A DNA stretch of 60,000 nucleotides, from NCBI RefSeq assembly GCF_030272615.1, contig NC_081415.1, positions 512,769,034-512,829,033 on the forward strand. Reading direction: 5' to 3'. Positions 1 to 11,468 of the stretch are shown in pieces; positions within the stretch are counted from its first letter, which is position 1; each line of letters starts with the position of its first letter. The DNA is from Cryptomeria japonica. Taxonomy: Eukaryota > Streptophyta > Pinopsida > Cupressales > Cupressaceae. The notes below the pieces were generated by a model, which was given only the letters and a program-made list of their open reading frames with translations, ran no database searches and was not told the origin of the DNA. Made by a program: the position numbers and the translations under genes.

Positions 1-120
1 TCTTTCGCTATGAATAACACTTCATATCGTAATCTATAAACACACAAAAATATATACTCCACAATAATGAAAACAATAATTTCTAACATTATATTCTACC
101 AATAAATCCACCTCATCTAA

Positions 121-340
121 TTATAGGAGGAGATTTCAATGTCATCCTACATAGGAAGGATAAAAAAGGAGGAATTGATAGGCTTGATCATTCACAAAAA
201 TATTTCAATGCTTGGGTATCTAGAAATAACTTGATGGGGATAGAGTTAGCAGACAATATTTTTACTTGGAAAAATAAGTGATTAGACTTTCGTAACATAA
301 CAAAAAAGTTGGATAGACTATTCTTTTTAGGTGGTTTGTC
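121..340 (+). pseudogene. LINE endonuclease (EEP/APE) C-terminal fragment
   Basis: Translation from about 121 gives IGGDFNVILHRKDKKGG, the conserved GGDFN block around the catalytic Asp-Asn pair of plant LINE endonucleases, followed by a segment ending LADNIFTWKNK (family form: DxxFTWxN). The next residues after a TGA read LDFRNITKKLDRLFF, matching the usual SKLDRFL block. In the family this domain nicks target DNA to prime reverse transcription. Only the last third of the domain lies in the window. Confidence 0.8.
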
Positions 341-424
341 CATTTTTTCTTTCTCCCTAGAAATAAAAGTGCTCTCATGTGTAGTCTCATACCATTTTCT
401 GATCTTAGATGGAGTCATTATAGC

Positions 425-1435
425 TAGGAGGAAATCAATACTCTTCAGAACACTAGGGAGTTTGGGATATTAATAAATTTATATATAAAGAAAGAATATG
501 AAAAGGTAGATTGGAGATTCCTAAGTAAAATTCTACGTGCCTTTGGCTTTAATAAGAAATAGATAAATGGGATTTTTGAATGTATTTCAACCCCTAGGTT
601 CTCTTTTTTGGTTAATGGTTCCCTGAATGGATTCTTTGGGGTCTCTAGAGGTTTAAGACAAGGAGATCCCATATCTCCCTTTCTCTTTATTCTATTGGTA
701 GGGGCTTTGAATGAACATTCCTTGGGTCTAATAAAAGGAATTAGAATTGCTAGGAAAATTGTGGCTACTCATCAACAATTCACAGATGATACTATGCTTT
801 AAGGAATAGCTAAAAGAAAGGAATACAAGAAATTTATGAAGATATTAATTTCTTATAAAGAGAATTCAGGGTAAGAAATTAAAATGGATAAATCAAAGGT
901 TTTCTTCTTTCTGACCCCTTAGGAAAAGGAGATGGATATCTTAGGTCTTCTGATTGATAAGGGAGTGAGGAATAAAAAAATATGGAATGCTCTAAAGGAC
1001 ATGATTGATAAAAGGTTAAATTCATGAAAAGAAAAATGGCTCCTGTGGGTGGGTAGGTTAGTGACATAGAAATCAATGAATTTTTCTCTTCCAATTTATC
1101 TTCTATCATATCTCTCTTTGAAAGTTAGCGTTAATACATCATTAATTAAGAAAATGAGGAAGTTCTTTAGCAAGGAATGGTGGATAAACATAAGGTTTCT
1201 CTTATTGCTTGGGAAAAAAACTGCAAGCCAAAGGAATATAGAGTGGGTTTGAGAGATCAGAATTGGTCGAATATAGCTCTTGGGGATAAAATGGTGTGGA
1301 GGATGATAAAGGAGCCGAATTTGAAATGGATTAGAATTTTACAATCTAAATATTTGAATCATTCAAATCCTACAAAAAAAGTTAAGTTGAAAAATCCTCC
1401 TAAAGAATCTAGGGTTAGGAAATTTTTGTTAAAAT
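425..1435 (+). pseudogene. LINE reverse transcriptase (RVT_1), broken
   Basis: From about 500 the frame reads YEKVDWRFLSKILRAFGF, then the RT block GLRQGDPISPFLFILL near 650-700, typical of plant L1 ORF2. The catalytic motif is present as FTDD near 780-795 where FADD is usual; both Asp residues remain. MDKSKVFFF follows at about 882, then a decayed thumb/connection region, and at 1177-1370 a block with IAWEKNCKPKE and ALGDKMVWRM that matches the usual VAWdkvCkPKxxGGLG...NxALxxKxxWR stretch. Several stops and frame changes make it non-functional. Confidence 0.88.
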
Positions 1436-1849
1436 GCAAGTGAGTAATAGAAGATTTTGTTTCTCAAGGGATATTTATAATGGAGAGTCAAGCTTATTTT
1501 GGGACAATTCTTGGGGATTTTATCCAAGAATAGATAGTTTGATCATAGTAAAAAATGTTAAAAATTTTCAAAAGCAACATTGGGGAGACAAAGTGAGAGA
1601 CCATGTATTCTTCCCTTATCTTGATCGTGCTTTGAGATGGGAATAAAAATATTTATATTAGCTTCCTTTACAAATGATAGAAGTCACATTGTTAATAGAA
1701 GTTATTAAGAAGGGGGATATTTCTTTCAGACATGGGGGGGACAAGTTAATCTGGGTAGGTTATAAACATGGACAATATGATTCTAAGGATCGATATAAAA
1801 TTATTGCTAATCTGTAGGAAATGGAGAGATATAATATCCCTATCCAATT

Positions 1850-2060
1850 ATGTTGGGGCAAATAGTGCATGCCTAAAGCATGGGTCTTTACATGGGCAAC
1901 TATCTAAAGGAGAGTCCTTCGTGAACATAAATTTAGAAGGATGAGATATGAGGGTCCATCGAGGTATGTATTATGTAAGAATCATGAAGAGATTATAGAT
2001 CATATTTTTTTCGGATGTCCTTTCTCATATGAATGATGGAGATGGATGTGTGCTAATTTG
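1850..2060 (+). pseudogene. zf-RVT zinc-binding region of the LINE
   Basis: Translation in this stretch gives PKAWVFTWATI, then a segment with RYVLCKNHEEIIDHIFFGCPFS. The spacing C-x3-H...H-x4-C is the zf-RVT motif found between RT and RNase H in plant LINE proteins. Stops interrupt it. It belongs to the same element as the RT upstream and the RNase H downstream. Confidence 0.75.
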
Positions 2061-2439
2061 GGTTGGACGCCAGCTTAACCAAATTAAATCAAAACACTAT
2101 CTCAAATTTGGCCAATCAAACCATGGGTAGGATTGCTTAGCAATCTATGGGAAGTCTATCCCTCTTTTTTGATATGGAAAATTTAAAAGGAAACAAATAG
2201 GCAATTTTTTTAGAATAGATAAATGTCTCTTATTTCTTTCCAGAACATGGTCAAAGAAGCTATTGTAGAGATGATAAATAATAGGATGATTTAAAACTTA
2301 TCATCTCATGTGAAATTTACTGAATGGGATGGGAAAATAAGATTTCCATGCCTAGGGTCGAGAATCCCTCCCCATATTGGAAGTAAATATGATGGATCCT
2401 TCTCTAATAGATTATAGGTTAAACGGAAACCTCTGAAGG

Positions 2440-2812
2440 AAGGATGGTATAAACTTAATTTTGATGGAGCCTCTCAAGGAAATCAAAGACCATCAGGAGA
2501 AGGTTGTATTATTAGGAATACGAATGGAGAAACTATTGGATGGTTGTCTAGTCATCTATAGGAGAATACTAATAATATTGAAGAATTCAATGTTATTAAG
2601 CTTCGGATTCTTTTATGTAAATAAATGGGTATTAGGAGAGTAGAGATTGAAGGGGATTCAACTTTAGTGATTAATGTTGTGAGCTTAGGTTCAATATTCA
2701 ATTGGAAATTGAAAGCATTGTTAGAAATAGTTTTAGCTCTACTAAAACACTTTGACGCATGCATAGTTCATTACATTTATCAAGGAGGAAATAAGGAAGA
2801 GGCATCTTAGAC
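2440..2812 (+). pseudogene. LINE C-terminal RNase H (RVT_3 type)
   Basis: The frame starts KEGWYKLNFDGASQGNQ, the first catalytic Asp block of plant RVT_3 RNase H domains. It continues with NNIEEFNVIKL (catalytic Glu block, usually NNxAExxAL) and VEIEGDSTLVINVV (third catalytic Asp). A frameshift near 2620-2630 separates the second and third blocks. In these LINEs the domain removes RNA from the RNA-DNA hybrid. Plant L1 elements often, but not always, carry it. Confidence 0.82.
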
Positions 2813-2830
2813 AACAAAGTAGTTGAAGGT

Positions 2831-3300
2831 TTGAAAGAAGTCTATAAAGTGAATAATTAAATTTAAATTAATCCATTATTGAGTTGATGAGGTTTTAAAG
2901 ATAGAAATATGAGGAAGATGAATTAATATTTAAAAGTAGAGGCTGGCTAATGACTAATAAGTCAAGGGAATTTGAATTTGATTATGTTGGTAAAAATTAT
3001 TGAGGGTGACATTAGATTCCTGGGTTGAAACAACTATAGTTGACAACTCTACCCTTTTGTGGGGATGTAGTCTAGCCACTCAATGATGTGGAGTGTTGTC
3101 TATATAGTCATATCCATGATGGAATGTTTGTAGTTTTTATTTTGAATGGGTTTGAGTGGAGGTAGATGAATGATAGTTGATGGTGATGGGATATAAATTC
3201 TAGTGTATCAAACTGAATAAATTTGTTGATCTCGTGATATTTCTCACTCTTCCATAAATGCAAATTTGTTTGAGTGTATCATTTTTCTACTTTAACATTG
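2831..3300. other. Non-coding; possible solo-LTR-like segment at 2985-3296
   Basis: The stretch 2985-3296 begins TGTTGGTAAA and ends TTTAACA, the TG...CA ends expected of an LTR with a TGTT/AACA terminal repeat. It is followed by TTGGTAGTTGGATTCAG, loosely like a tRNA-Met primer site. No second LTR copy was found in the window, so this is only a candidate. Confidence 0.3.
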
Positions 3301-3890
3301 GTAGTTGGATTCAGAATTATTTGTTAAAGAAAAATCAAGAAATGGTAGATTTAATCAAAGATTTGAAAGGACACTATAGTGTGTGGATTTATGATAACAT
3401 TAATGATAGAATTTTCCCAAGAAGTAGGTAGAATTTGGGCTTCATTTTTATAGTTTGTTGGAAGTTTAATATTTATATCCTTATCCATTGTTTTTGCAAG
3501 CACTTCTCCCCAATTTTATCCTTTCTTCAATATTTTCTCTATCGCCATGGATTCTCTAATTAGAGTAGTGGCAAGTAAATGCCAAATGTCTTTCTTAAGA
3601 AAGATAACTCAAAAAAGGTTTGGAGGAGGCACTCAATTTCTCACATAGGTTGATTTTTCATGTAGTAAAATCTATTTTGGGTCCAGAATTTCTGCATGTT
3701 GACCATAAATACTGAGTCAATATAGATATTCCAACAATGTTTCTAGCCACAATGTTATCCACAGGGGAAAGAAATGTGGTAACAGAAGAATTGTATCGCC
3801 ACATTTTCAAAGACACCTTTTTAGGTAACTTGGATAGAGTTTTGTTGTCAATGGACAAAAGAATGTCAATCTTTCAGGACAATATTTTGT
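3301..3890 (+). other. Decayed unidentified reading frame upstream of repeat copy A
   Basis: A 79-residue open stretch at 3737-3976 (begins MFLATMLSTGERNVV) runs into the repeat at 3890-4492, where the frame changes to one reading LEFLKRVMELFERGW and then DEHLDGLGSL. This looks like decayed protein-coding retroelement sequence, possibly a LINE ORF1 or a gag, but I see no domain that decides. Copy A is the only one of five that keeps this upstream part. Confidence 0.4.
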
Positions 3891-4492
3891 TGTTAAATGT
3901 GGAATGGGGTAAGTGTGAAGGCTTCCAATTAGCAGCATATAGAATTAACAAATATTTGAGGCAAGAGAATTCTTGATTAAAAGGGAGTTGGAGTTTCTAA
4001 AGAGAGTAATGGAGCTCTTTGAGAGGGGTTGGGAAGAGAGAACCATAAGTGAAGATTTGAATTAAGATGAAGCTTGGGAGTGGCAATATAAATTTGATGA
4101 ACACCTAGATGGTTTGGGGAGTCTGAAATATAGTGAAGATGATGAGGAGTTGAGCTTAGATTATGTGGAGTGACTTTTAGAGGCTATTGAATGTTCTCTT
4201 CAGCAACCACCCATAGATATCCAAGACCCAAGGGATTCCAACATGGGTTGAGGAAAGGAAATGTTTGCTTCATTTCTCATAGCAATCTTATTCTCCATTT
4301 TCTACCTCTTCATTTTTTTTTAATATAATTTGGGTATAATAGGCCTTGTTTTTTTTCCTAATATTGTGATCTTCTATGGGAGTTTTGTTTAGATGGGCTC
4401 CCCTATTGTGTTTTCTCTTTTAAAGCTCTATAATGACTATTTTTATAATATTTAATAAACTTCTGCCTTCAGCCTTTTACTGAGCAAAAAAA
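3890..4492 (+). repeat. LINE-like 3' end repeat, copy A
   Basis: First of five copies of a roughly 600 bp unit. It has a decayed coding part (acidic, with ELSLDYVE and QQPPIDIQDPRDSNMG), then a non-coding part ending in TTTAATAAACT, a short GC-rich stem-like block and an A-run. That 3' form (AATAAA, gcc/ggc stem, A-tail) resembles plant LINE 3' ends. Copies B-E lie at 6345, 7309, 9905 and 10867. Confidence 0.65.
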
Positions 4493-5610
4493 ATAACTCC
4501 ACCTCATTTCATTATGATGGATTATATACTATTCTAGTTGTTTTGGATTATCACTTTCCTAATGACAATATAATTGGTCGAACTTCCTTTTCTCGCTTGA
4601 ACATTGATTCTATCTTAAATATGACCTATTCGATAAGCATGATTTAATATACAAAACTATTATGTCTAGATCACTATTGAAGTTTCTAGAAAAATATTCA
4701 ATGCCCTAAAAATGTAGTGCCACAATTTAGATATTGATTTAATGAGTCTCAATAATTTATTTCTAGAAAATTAAAATAAAACATGAACCAATGCACAACA
4801 CCATTATAGAGTGGGGCCTACCTCTATAGTGTTGAAGTTTATATTTTCAGTTTTTAAGAAATATTATTTTAGCTACTTCTATTTCAATTGAATAAGTTTC
4901 ATCCAAAATAAATTAACAAGCCTAAACTATGACACATCTCCAATCTTTTACTTGTTATATACATAAATTTAAGTATACTTAAACAATAGTGCATATATTC
5001 GATATAAACATAACATTATAATTCTTAAATATTTATATTTAAATATTGGTTTAAATGGGTAAGTATTGAGACCTTACACTAAATTATACCTAAGAGACTT
5101 TGCATCATTTTGGTTATTAAGAAAATACCTTCTAGACCATAATTGGGTGCCACACATCTAGATATGTCAATGTGTGCCACTCATGAGCTACTTTTTACTA
5201 CTTGGTCCTTTTATCTCATTGTATTCACATTTGAAATTAGTTACATTTTCATGCCATCTCACTTGTGAGACATCCCATCACTATCTCATATCTAACCTAA
5301 AGTAACCTTATAACAGTCATGTAGGATTATTGGAGAAACATGGCACAAATACCATAGTATTTTTTATTATTATCATGGTTATTCTACAATAATTCTACTG
5401 GAAGGTATGTTAGTGTCTCTCTCTATGATAAATTCTAGCAAACATAAGGAAGACATCACTATCCCGAAATATTTGCATTTGACATCCTCCATCTTTAAGA
5501 TAGACTTGAATGTGAATATTTATGAGGGTTGAAGCTGCAGTCAAATGAGATGCATATGGAAAACTATTGTCTATTCTTGTTTTCAAACATGATTTCAACT
5601 AGCTAATATT
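4493..5610. repeat. Flank shared with the 7.9-8.9 kb and 11.5-12.4 kb repeats; contains the SINE empty site
   Basis: From the A-run of copy A onward the sequence matches 7911-8880 and 11469-12440 (shared landmarks: a tract about a GTGGGG-containing CCATTATAGAG block, GACACATCTCC, and CATGTAGGATTATTGGA). At 5352-5380 it reads CCATAGTATTTTTTATTATT without the SINE that interrupts the other two copies. It also contains about 100 bp (near 5115-5300) missing from those copies. The part 5445-5590 reappears at 12935-13075. Confidence 0.75.
5352..5365. other. Empty target site of the SINE (paralogous copy)
   Basis: CCATAGTATTTTTT is a single copy here. In the paralogous copies at 8653 and 12211 the same bases are followed by about 138 bp of SINE and then by CCATAGAATTTT before the common downstream sequence resumes. 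This makes it a natural before-insertion reference. Confidence 0.75.
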
Positions 5611-5934
5611 ACATTATTGCAAACTATACGACATTTTCCCATGCTAATCTGGAGGAAGCAAAGCACCAATATTATTATTGAAAAGCATATGACATTTTTC
5701 AATGCCAACCGAGAGGAAGAAGAGCTTAGAGTACAATTATTACAATTTCCAAATTTTTATCAAAGTTTTAGCTGTCTTTGGTCCAGTTGTTCAACCCAAT
5801 TTCTACAGTTTTGACCCGCTTTTCCAGGATACGCAATTTACATTGTGTAGCACCTGATAAATGAATGCTGCAAATATGTGATGCATGTAGAAAAACTGCA
5901 CTTTTTTGCTATTTTAAAAAAAATCATTTTAACA
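5611..5934. other. Non-coding mosaic sequence
   Basis: No gene seen. Short blocks here (GTTCAACCCAATTTCTAC and GCACCTGATAAATGAATGC) recur in diverged form at 15783-15960, showing that this is part of the same repeat mosaic. Confidence 0.5.
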
Positions 5935-6344
5935 AATAAGAATTATGTATTATGACAACTAGATCTAGTTTAATCATAATAATAGACTCCCTTAATGATT
6001 CACATGTTCAATGAAGGAATTTATTAGTATCATCCATCTAAGTTTCTAATAGTTTGATAGATAGCACGTAGGCTCATTAATTGATCTTTAATTTTTTGTT
6101 TAATCATATGTTTATCTTTATGTTTTGATTAATTATTTTACTTTATTGCCGATAGGCTTTAGTGTGGGCTTTTCAGCCCAAAAAAGCTGGTCTACAACTT
6201 TATATTACTTTCATGTCATATTAGAATATTAGCCCTAACTAATGCGATCAATCAACCTTCATGCGACCAAACAATCAAGCATCTACACAATCAAGATCTA
6301 TTTTTTGTTGAGCTCTTGTGCTCAATACAAAATACGAGAGCTAT

Positions 6345-6947
6345 TTTGTATTTAAATGTGGAATGGGGTACATGCCAAGGCTTCCAATTATCACTCTAAG
6401 GAATCAATAAAGATTTGGGGCAAGAGAATTCCTAATTAAAAGGGGGTTGGAGTTTCTAAAGAGAGTAATGGGGTTCTTTGAGAGGGGTTGGGAAGAGAGA
6501 GCAATAATTGATTATGTGAATTAAGATGAAGCTTGGGTGTGGAAACACAAATTCGATGAACACCTGGATGGTCTAGGGAGTCTGAAATCTAGTGAAGAGG
6601 AGGAGGAGTTGAGCTTAGATTAGGTGGAGTGACTTTCAAAGGCTATTGAATGTTTTCTTCAGCAACCACCCACATATATCCAAGACCCAAGGGATTCCAA
6701 CGTGGGCTAAGGAAAGGAAATATTTGCTTCATTTCCCATAGCAATCTTGTTCTCCATTTTCTACCTCTTCATTTTTTTAATATAATCTAGGTATAATAGG
6801 CCTTGTTTTTTCCCTAATACTGTGATCTTCTATGGGAATTTTGTTTTGATGGCCTCCCATGTTTTGTTTGCTCTTTTAAAACTCTATAATGACTTTTTTA
6901 TAATATTTAATAAACTTATGGCTTCGGCCTTTTACAGAGCAAAAAAA
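6345..6947 (+). repeat. LINE-like 3' end repeat, copy B
   Basis: Same unit as copy A, beginning at the TTTAAATGTGGAATGGGG block. The 3' end reads AATAAACTTATGGCTTCGGCC followed by TTTTACAGAGCAAAAAAA. The GGCTTCGGCC block can pair with itself around a TTCG-type loop, as in many plant LINE tails. The upstream sequence differs from copy A. Confidence 0.65.
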
Positions 6948-7308
6948 TAACTCCACCTCATTTCATTATGGTGGATTATATACTGGTCTAGTTGTTTCGG
7001 ACAATCACTTTCCAAATGACAATATAATTAGTCCAACTTCCTTTTCTTTCTTGAACATTGATTGTAACTAAAATATGACCTATTTGATAAGCATGATTTA
7101 ATATACAAAACTAATATGTGTAAACCACTATTGAAGTTTCTAGAAAAAACCTGGTCTGCAACTTTATATTACTTTCATGTCATATTAGGATATTAGCCCT
7201 AACTAATGTGATCAATCAACCTTCATGCGACCAAACAATCAAGCATCTACGCAACCAAGACCTATTCTTTGTTGAGCTCTTGTGCTCAATACAAAATATG
7301 AGAGCTAT

Positions 7309-7910
7309 GTTTTAATTAAATGTGGAATGGGGTAGGTCCCAAGGCTTCCAATTATCACTCTAAGGAATCAACAAATATTTGGGACAAGAGAATTCCTAAT
7401 TAAAAGGGGGTTGGAGTTTCTAAAGAGAGTAATGGGTCCCTTTGAGAGGGGTTGGGAAGAGAGAGAAATAAGTGACGATGTGAATTAAGATGAAGCTTGG
7501 GTGTAGAAATACAAATTCGATGAACACCTAGATGGTCTGGGGAGTCTGAAATCTAGTGAAGATGAGGAGGAGTTGAGCTTAGATTAGGCAGAGTGACTTT
7601 CAAAGGCTATTGAATGTTCTCTTCAACAACCACCCACATATATCCAAGACTCAAGGGATTCCAACATGGGCTAAGGAAAGGAAATATTTTCTTCATTTCC
7701 CATACCAATCTTATTCTCCATTTTCTACCTCTTCATGTTTTTAATATAATCTGGGTATAATAGGCCTTGTTTTTTCCATAGTACTCTGATCTTCTATGGG
7801 AATTTTTTTTTTATGGCCTCCCATGTTTCGTTTTCTCTTTTAAAACTCTATAATGACTTTTTTATAATATTTAATAAACTATGGCTTCTGACTTTTACCG
7901 AGAAAAACAA
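7309..7910 (+). repeat. LINE-like 3' end repeat, copy C
   Basis: Third copy, with the stem block decayed (GGCTTCTGAC in place of GGCTTCGGCC). The decayed frame is still readable (IKRGLEFLKRVMG, then FDEHLDGLGSLKSS). Its downstream flank is the one interrupted by the SINE. Confidence 0.65.
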
Positions 7911-8665
7911 ATAACTCCACCTCATTTCATTATGGTGGATTATATACTATTCTAGTTGTTTCAGACTATCACTTTCCTAATGACAATATAATTAGTCCAA
8001 CTTCCTTTTCTTGGTTGAACATTGATTGTAACAAAAATATGACCTATTTGATAAGCATGATTTAATATACAAAACTACTATGTCTAGACCACTATTGAAG
8101 TTTCTAGAAAAAATTTCAATGCCCTAAAATTGTAGTGAAACAAATTAGATATTGATTTAATGAGTCTCAATAATTTTATTTCTAGAAAATTAGAATAAAA
8201 CATGAACCAATGCACAACCCCATTATAGAGTGGGGTCCTACCTCTATAATGTTGAAGTTTATATTTTCATTTTTTAAGAAATATTGTTTTAGCTACTTCT
8301 ATTTCAATTGAATAAGTTTCACCCAAAACAAATTAACAAGCTTAAACTATGACACATCTCCAATCTTTTACTTGTTATATACATAACTTGAAGTATACTT
8401 ATACAATAGTGCATATATTATCTATAAACATTACATTATAATTCTTGAATAGTTATATTTAAAAATAGGTTTAAAGAGGTAAGTATTGAGACCTTACAAT
8501 AAATTATACCTAGGAGACTTTGCATCATTTTGGTTATTAAGAAAATACTTTCTAGATCATAATTGGGTGCCACACATCACTATTTCAATGTGTGTCACTC
8601 ATGAGCTGCTATAACAGTCATGTAGGATTATTGGAGGAACATGGCACTAATACCATAGTATTTTT

Positions 8666-8803
8666 TTATTTTATTTTGTTTTCCTTATGAGTAATGGACC
8701 GAAGCCGATAAGATGTACATACCCTACCCCCTTTGGGATCTGAACTTGTGACCTCTCTTTCAAGAACACAAGTTCTCCACCACTAGGCCAACTCAGGTTG
8801 TAC
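8666..8803 (-). mobile_element. tRNA-derived SINE, copy 1
   Basis: Read on the - strand the element starts with a tRNA-like head. The A box is TGGCCTAGTGG (complement of 8780-8790), and a B-box-like AGTTCAGATCC follows (complement of 8736-8746), at the spacing of an RNA polymerase III promoter. Its 3' end on - is an A-rich tail (complement of 8666-8690). It is flanked by CCATAGTATTTTT and CCATAGAATTTTG, an imperfect target duplication. The uninterrupted site at 5352 supports insertion of exactly this block. It has no coding capacity; such elements use LINE proteins in trans. Confidence 0.82.
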
Positions 8804-8886
8804 CCATAGAATTTTGTTATTATTATCATGGTTATTCTACATTAATGTTACTAGAAGGTATGTTAGTGTCTCTCTCTATGGTAAAT

Positions 8887-9504
8887 TCTTGTTTTCAAAC
8901 ACCATTTCAACTGACTAATATTACATTATTGCAAACTATATGACATTTTCCAAAGCCAACCAAGTGGAAGCAAAGCACCATCACTACAGCTGCCAATTTT
9001 TGAAAAAGTTTGTTTTTTAGTCTTTGCTCCGATTTCTACGACAACCCATCTTTTTGACCTAATTTCTACATTTTTAATGTGCTATTTTACTCAATTTATG
9101 TTCCAAAATTCCTAAATTTTGGTGTTTTTAAGTACCTTTTTCCTTTGTATGGATTGTTCTACAAAGTTTATTTTATCTTAATGTGCATTTTATTGTTATT
9201 CATTAGTCCATTGCAATAACATTTTAAAATGACAAACATCTACAAAATTTTTAAATGATGTCGGTGCTAGTGCTCATGGTGGTTAAGAATATAAAGAGAG
9301 AACCTAAATGTTTGTGAATTCTTCATCCATCCTCTACTAAAATAACAATAAGTTACTTTTTATTAATTATATATTCAACCTAATTTTAAATATACAAATA
9401 ATTGGACTATATCTATTAAATGACACATGAACTATCTATAGAAACAATGTTGAACTCTTTCATTATAAATTTGTGTAAAACTAGCACAATATAGATTATT
9501 GATA
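8887..9504. other. Spacer between the two large repeats
   Basis: No gene seen. The first about 150 bp resemble 5585-5690 and 15965-16130 (landmarks ACTATATGACATTTT and CCAACC..AGTGGAAGCAAAG). The rest is AT-rich with no recognisable coding. Confidence 0.5.
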
Positions 9505-9721
9505 CAGAATAAGAATTATATATTATGAGAACCAGATCTAGTTTAATCATAATAATAGACTCCCTTAATGATTCACATATTCAATGAAGGAATTTATTAG
9601 TATCATCGATTTAAGTTTCTAATAGTTTGATAGATAGCACACAAGCTCATTAATTGATCTTTAATTTTTTGTTTAATCATATGTTTTGATTAATTATTAT
9701 ATTTTATTGTCGATAGGCTTT

Positions 9722-9742
9722 AGTGTGGGCTTTAAAGCCCAA
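9722..9742. repeat. Short perfect palindrome in large repeat copy 2
   Basis: TGGGCTTTAAAGCCCA is a perfect 16 bp palindrome. The matching place in copy 1 (about 6164-6180) reads TGGGCTTTTCAGCCCA, the same arms with a changed centre. It lies just before the inner tandem module. Confidence 0.6.
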
Positions 9743-9904
9743 AAAAACTGGTTTAAAGCTTTATATTACTTTCATGTCATATTAGGATATTAGCCCTAAC
9801 TAATGCGATCAATCAACCTTCATGCGACCAAACAATCAAGCATCTACACAACCAAGATCTATTTTTTGTTGAGCTCTTGTGCTCAATACCATATATGAGA
9901 GCTA

Positions 9905-10507
9905 TTTTGTTTTTAAATGTGGAATGGGGTAGGTGCCAAGGCTTCCAATTATCACTCTAAGGAATCAATAAAGATTTGGGGCAAGAGAATTCCTAATTAA
10001 AAGGGGGTTGGAGTTTCTAAAGAGAGTAATGGGGCTCTTTGAGAGGGGTTGGGAAGAGAGATCCATAAGTGACGATGTGAATTAAGATGAAGCTTAGGTA
10101 TGGAAATAAAAATTCGATGAACACTTGGATGGTCTAGGGAGTCTGAAATCTAGTGAAGAGGAGGAGGAGTTGAGCTTAGATTAGGCAGAGTGACTTTCAA
10201 AGGCTATTGAATGTTTTCTTCAGCAACCACCCACATATATCCAAGACCCAAGGGATTCCAATGTGGGCTAAGGAAAGGAAATATTTTCTTCATTTCCCAT
10301 AGCAATCTTGTTCTCCATTTTCTACCTCTTCATTTTTTTAATATAATCTAGGTATAATAGGCCTTGTTTTTTCCCTAATACTGTGATCTTCTATGGGAAT
10401 TTTGTTTTGATGGCCTCCCATGTTTTGTTTGCTCTTTTAAAACTCTATAATGACTTTTTTATAATATTTAATAAACTTATGGCTTCGGCCTTTTACAGAG
10501 CAAAAAA
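9905..10507 (+). repeat. LINE-like 3' end repeat, copy D
   Basis: Counterpart of copy B in the second large repeat. It keeps the intact GGCTTCGGCC stem block and the A-run. The decayed coding part is nearly identical to copy B. Confidence 0.65.
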
Positions 10508-10866
10508 ATAACTCCACCTCATTTCATAATGGTGGATTATATACTATTCTAGTTGTTTTAGACAATCACTTTCCTAATGACAATATAATTGGTCCAACTT
10601 CCTTTTCTTTCTTGAACATTGATTGTACCTAAAATATGACCTATTTGATAAGCATGATTTAGTATACAAAACTACTATGTCTAGACCACTATTCAAGTTT
10701 CTAGAAAAAACCTGGTCTGCAACTTTATATTGCTTTCATGTCATATTAGGATATTAGCCCTAACTAATGCGATCAATTAACCTTCATGCAACCAAACAAT
10801 CAAGCATCTACGCAACCAAGATTTGTTCCTTGTTGAGCTCTTGTGCTCAATACAAAATATGAGAGC

Positions 10867-11468
10867 TATGTTTTTATTAAATGTGGAATCGGGTATGTGC
10901 CAAGGCTTCCAATTATCACTCTAAGGAATCAACAAAGATTTGGGGCAAGCGAATTCCTAATTAAAAGGGGGTTGGAGTTTCTAAAGAGAGTAATGGGGCT
11001 CTTTGAGAGGGGTTGGGAAGAGAGAGCAATAAGTGACGATGTGAATTAACGTGAAGCTTATGTGTGGAAATACAAATTTCATGAACACCTAGATGATCTA
11101 GGGAGTCTGAAATCTAGTGAAGATGAGGAGTTGAGCTTAGATTAGGCGGAGTGACTTTCAAAGGCTATTGAATGTTCTCTTTAGCAACCACCCATAGATA
11201 TCCAAGACCCAAGGGATTCCAACATGGGCTGAGGAAAGGAAATAGTTGCTTCATTTCCCATAGCAATCTTGTTCTCCATTTTCTACCTCTTAATGTTTTT
11301 AATATAATCTGGGTATAATAGGCCTTGTTTTGTCCCTAATACTCTTATCTTTTATGGGAATTTTGTTTTGATGGCCTCCCATGTTTCGTTTTCTCTTTTA
11401 AAACTCTATAATGATTTTTTAATAATATTTAATAAACTATGGCTTCTGACTTTTATTGAGCAAAAAAA
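10867..11468 (+). repeat. LINE-like 3' end repeat, copy E
   Basis: Counterpart of copy C. A 68-residue open stretch (10843-11049) runs across its start and includes FLIKRGLEFLKRVMGLFERG. The 3' stem block is decayed as in copy C, which fits C and E being one lineage and B and D another. Confidence 0.65.

Larger units (their letters stand above)
1..2830 (+). mobile_element. LINE (plant L1-like non-LTR retrotransposon), decayed, 5' end outside window
   Basis: Recognisable pieces of one plant LINE ORF2 follow each other in the usual order on the + strand: end of an APE-type endonuclease, reverse transcriptase, zf-RVT, then a C-terminal RNase H. All three frames are used and stops are frequent, so the element is dead. 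The endonuclease is entered in its C-terminal half at the window edge, so the element starts upstream. I see no poly(A) tail or target duplication at the right end; similarity simply fades after about 2.83 kb. The order of domains is certain by eye; the exact ends are not. Confidence 0.85.
5935..8886 (+). repeat. Large direct repeat, copy 1 (about 2.95 kb)
   Basis: Starts AGAATTATGTATTATGA and matches 9505-12446 nearly end to end with an offset drifting from about 3570 to 3557. Inside are two consecutive modules of about 0.96 kb (about 6185-7146 and 7147-8107), each starting CTGGTCTACAACTTTATATT or close to it and each holding one LINE-like 3' end. The second module runs on into the flank with the SINE. 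The order duplicate-within-duplicate implies that the small tandem formed first and the large one afterwards. Confidence 0.85.

Noticed and set aside
8666-8803. A true tRNA gene on the - strand
   Set aside because: The A and B boxes are present, but no cloverleaf arms can be formed and the block has an A-tail and target duplication. It is a SINE.
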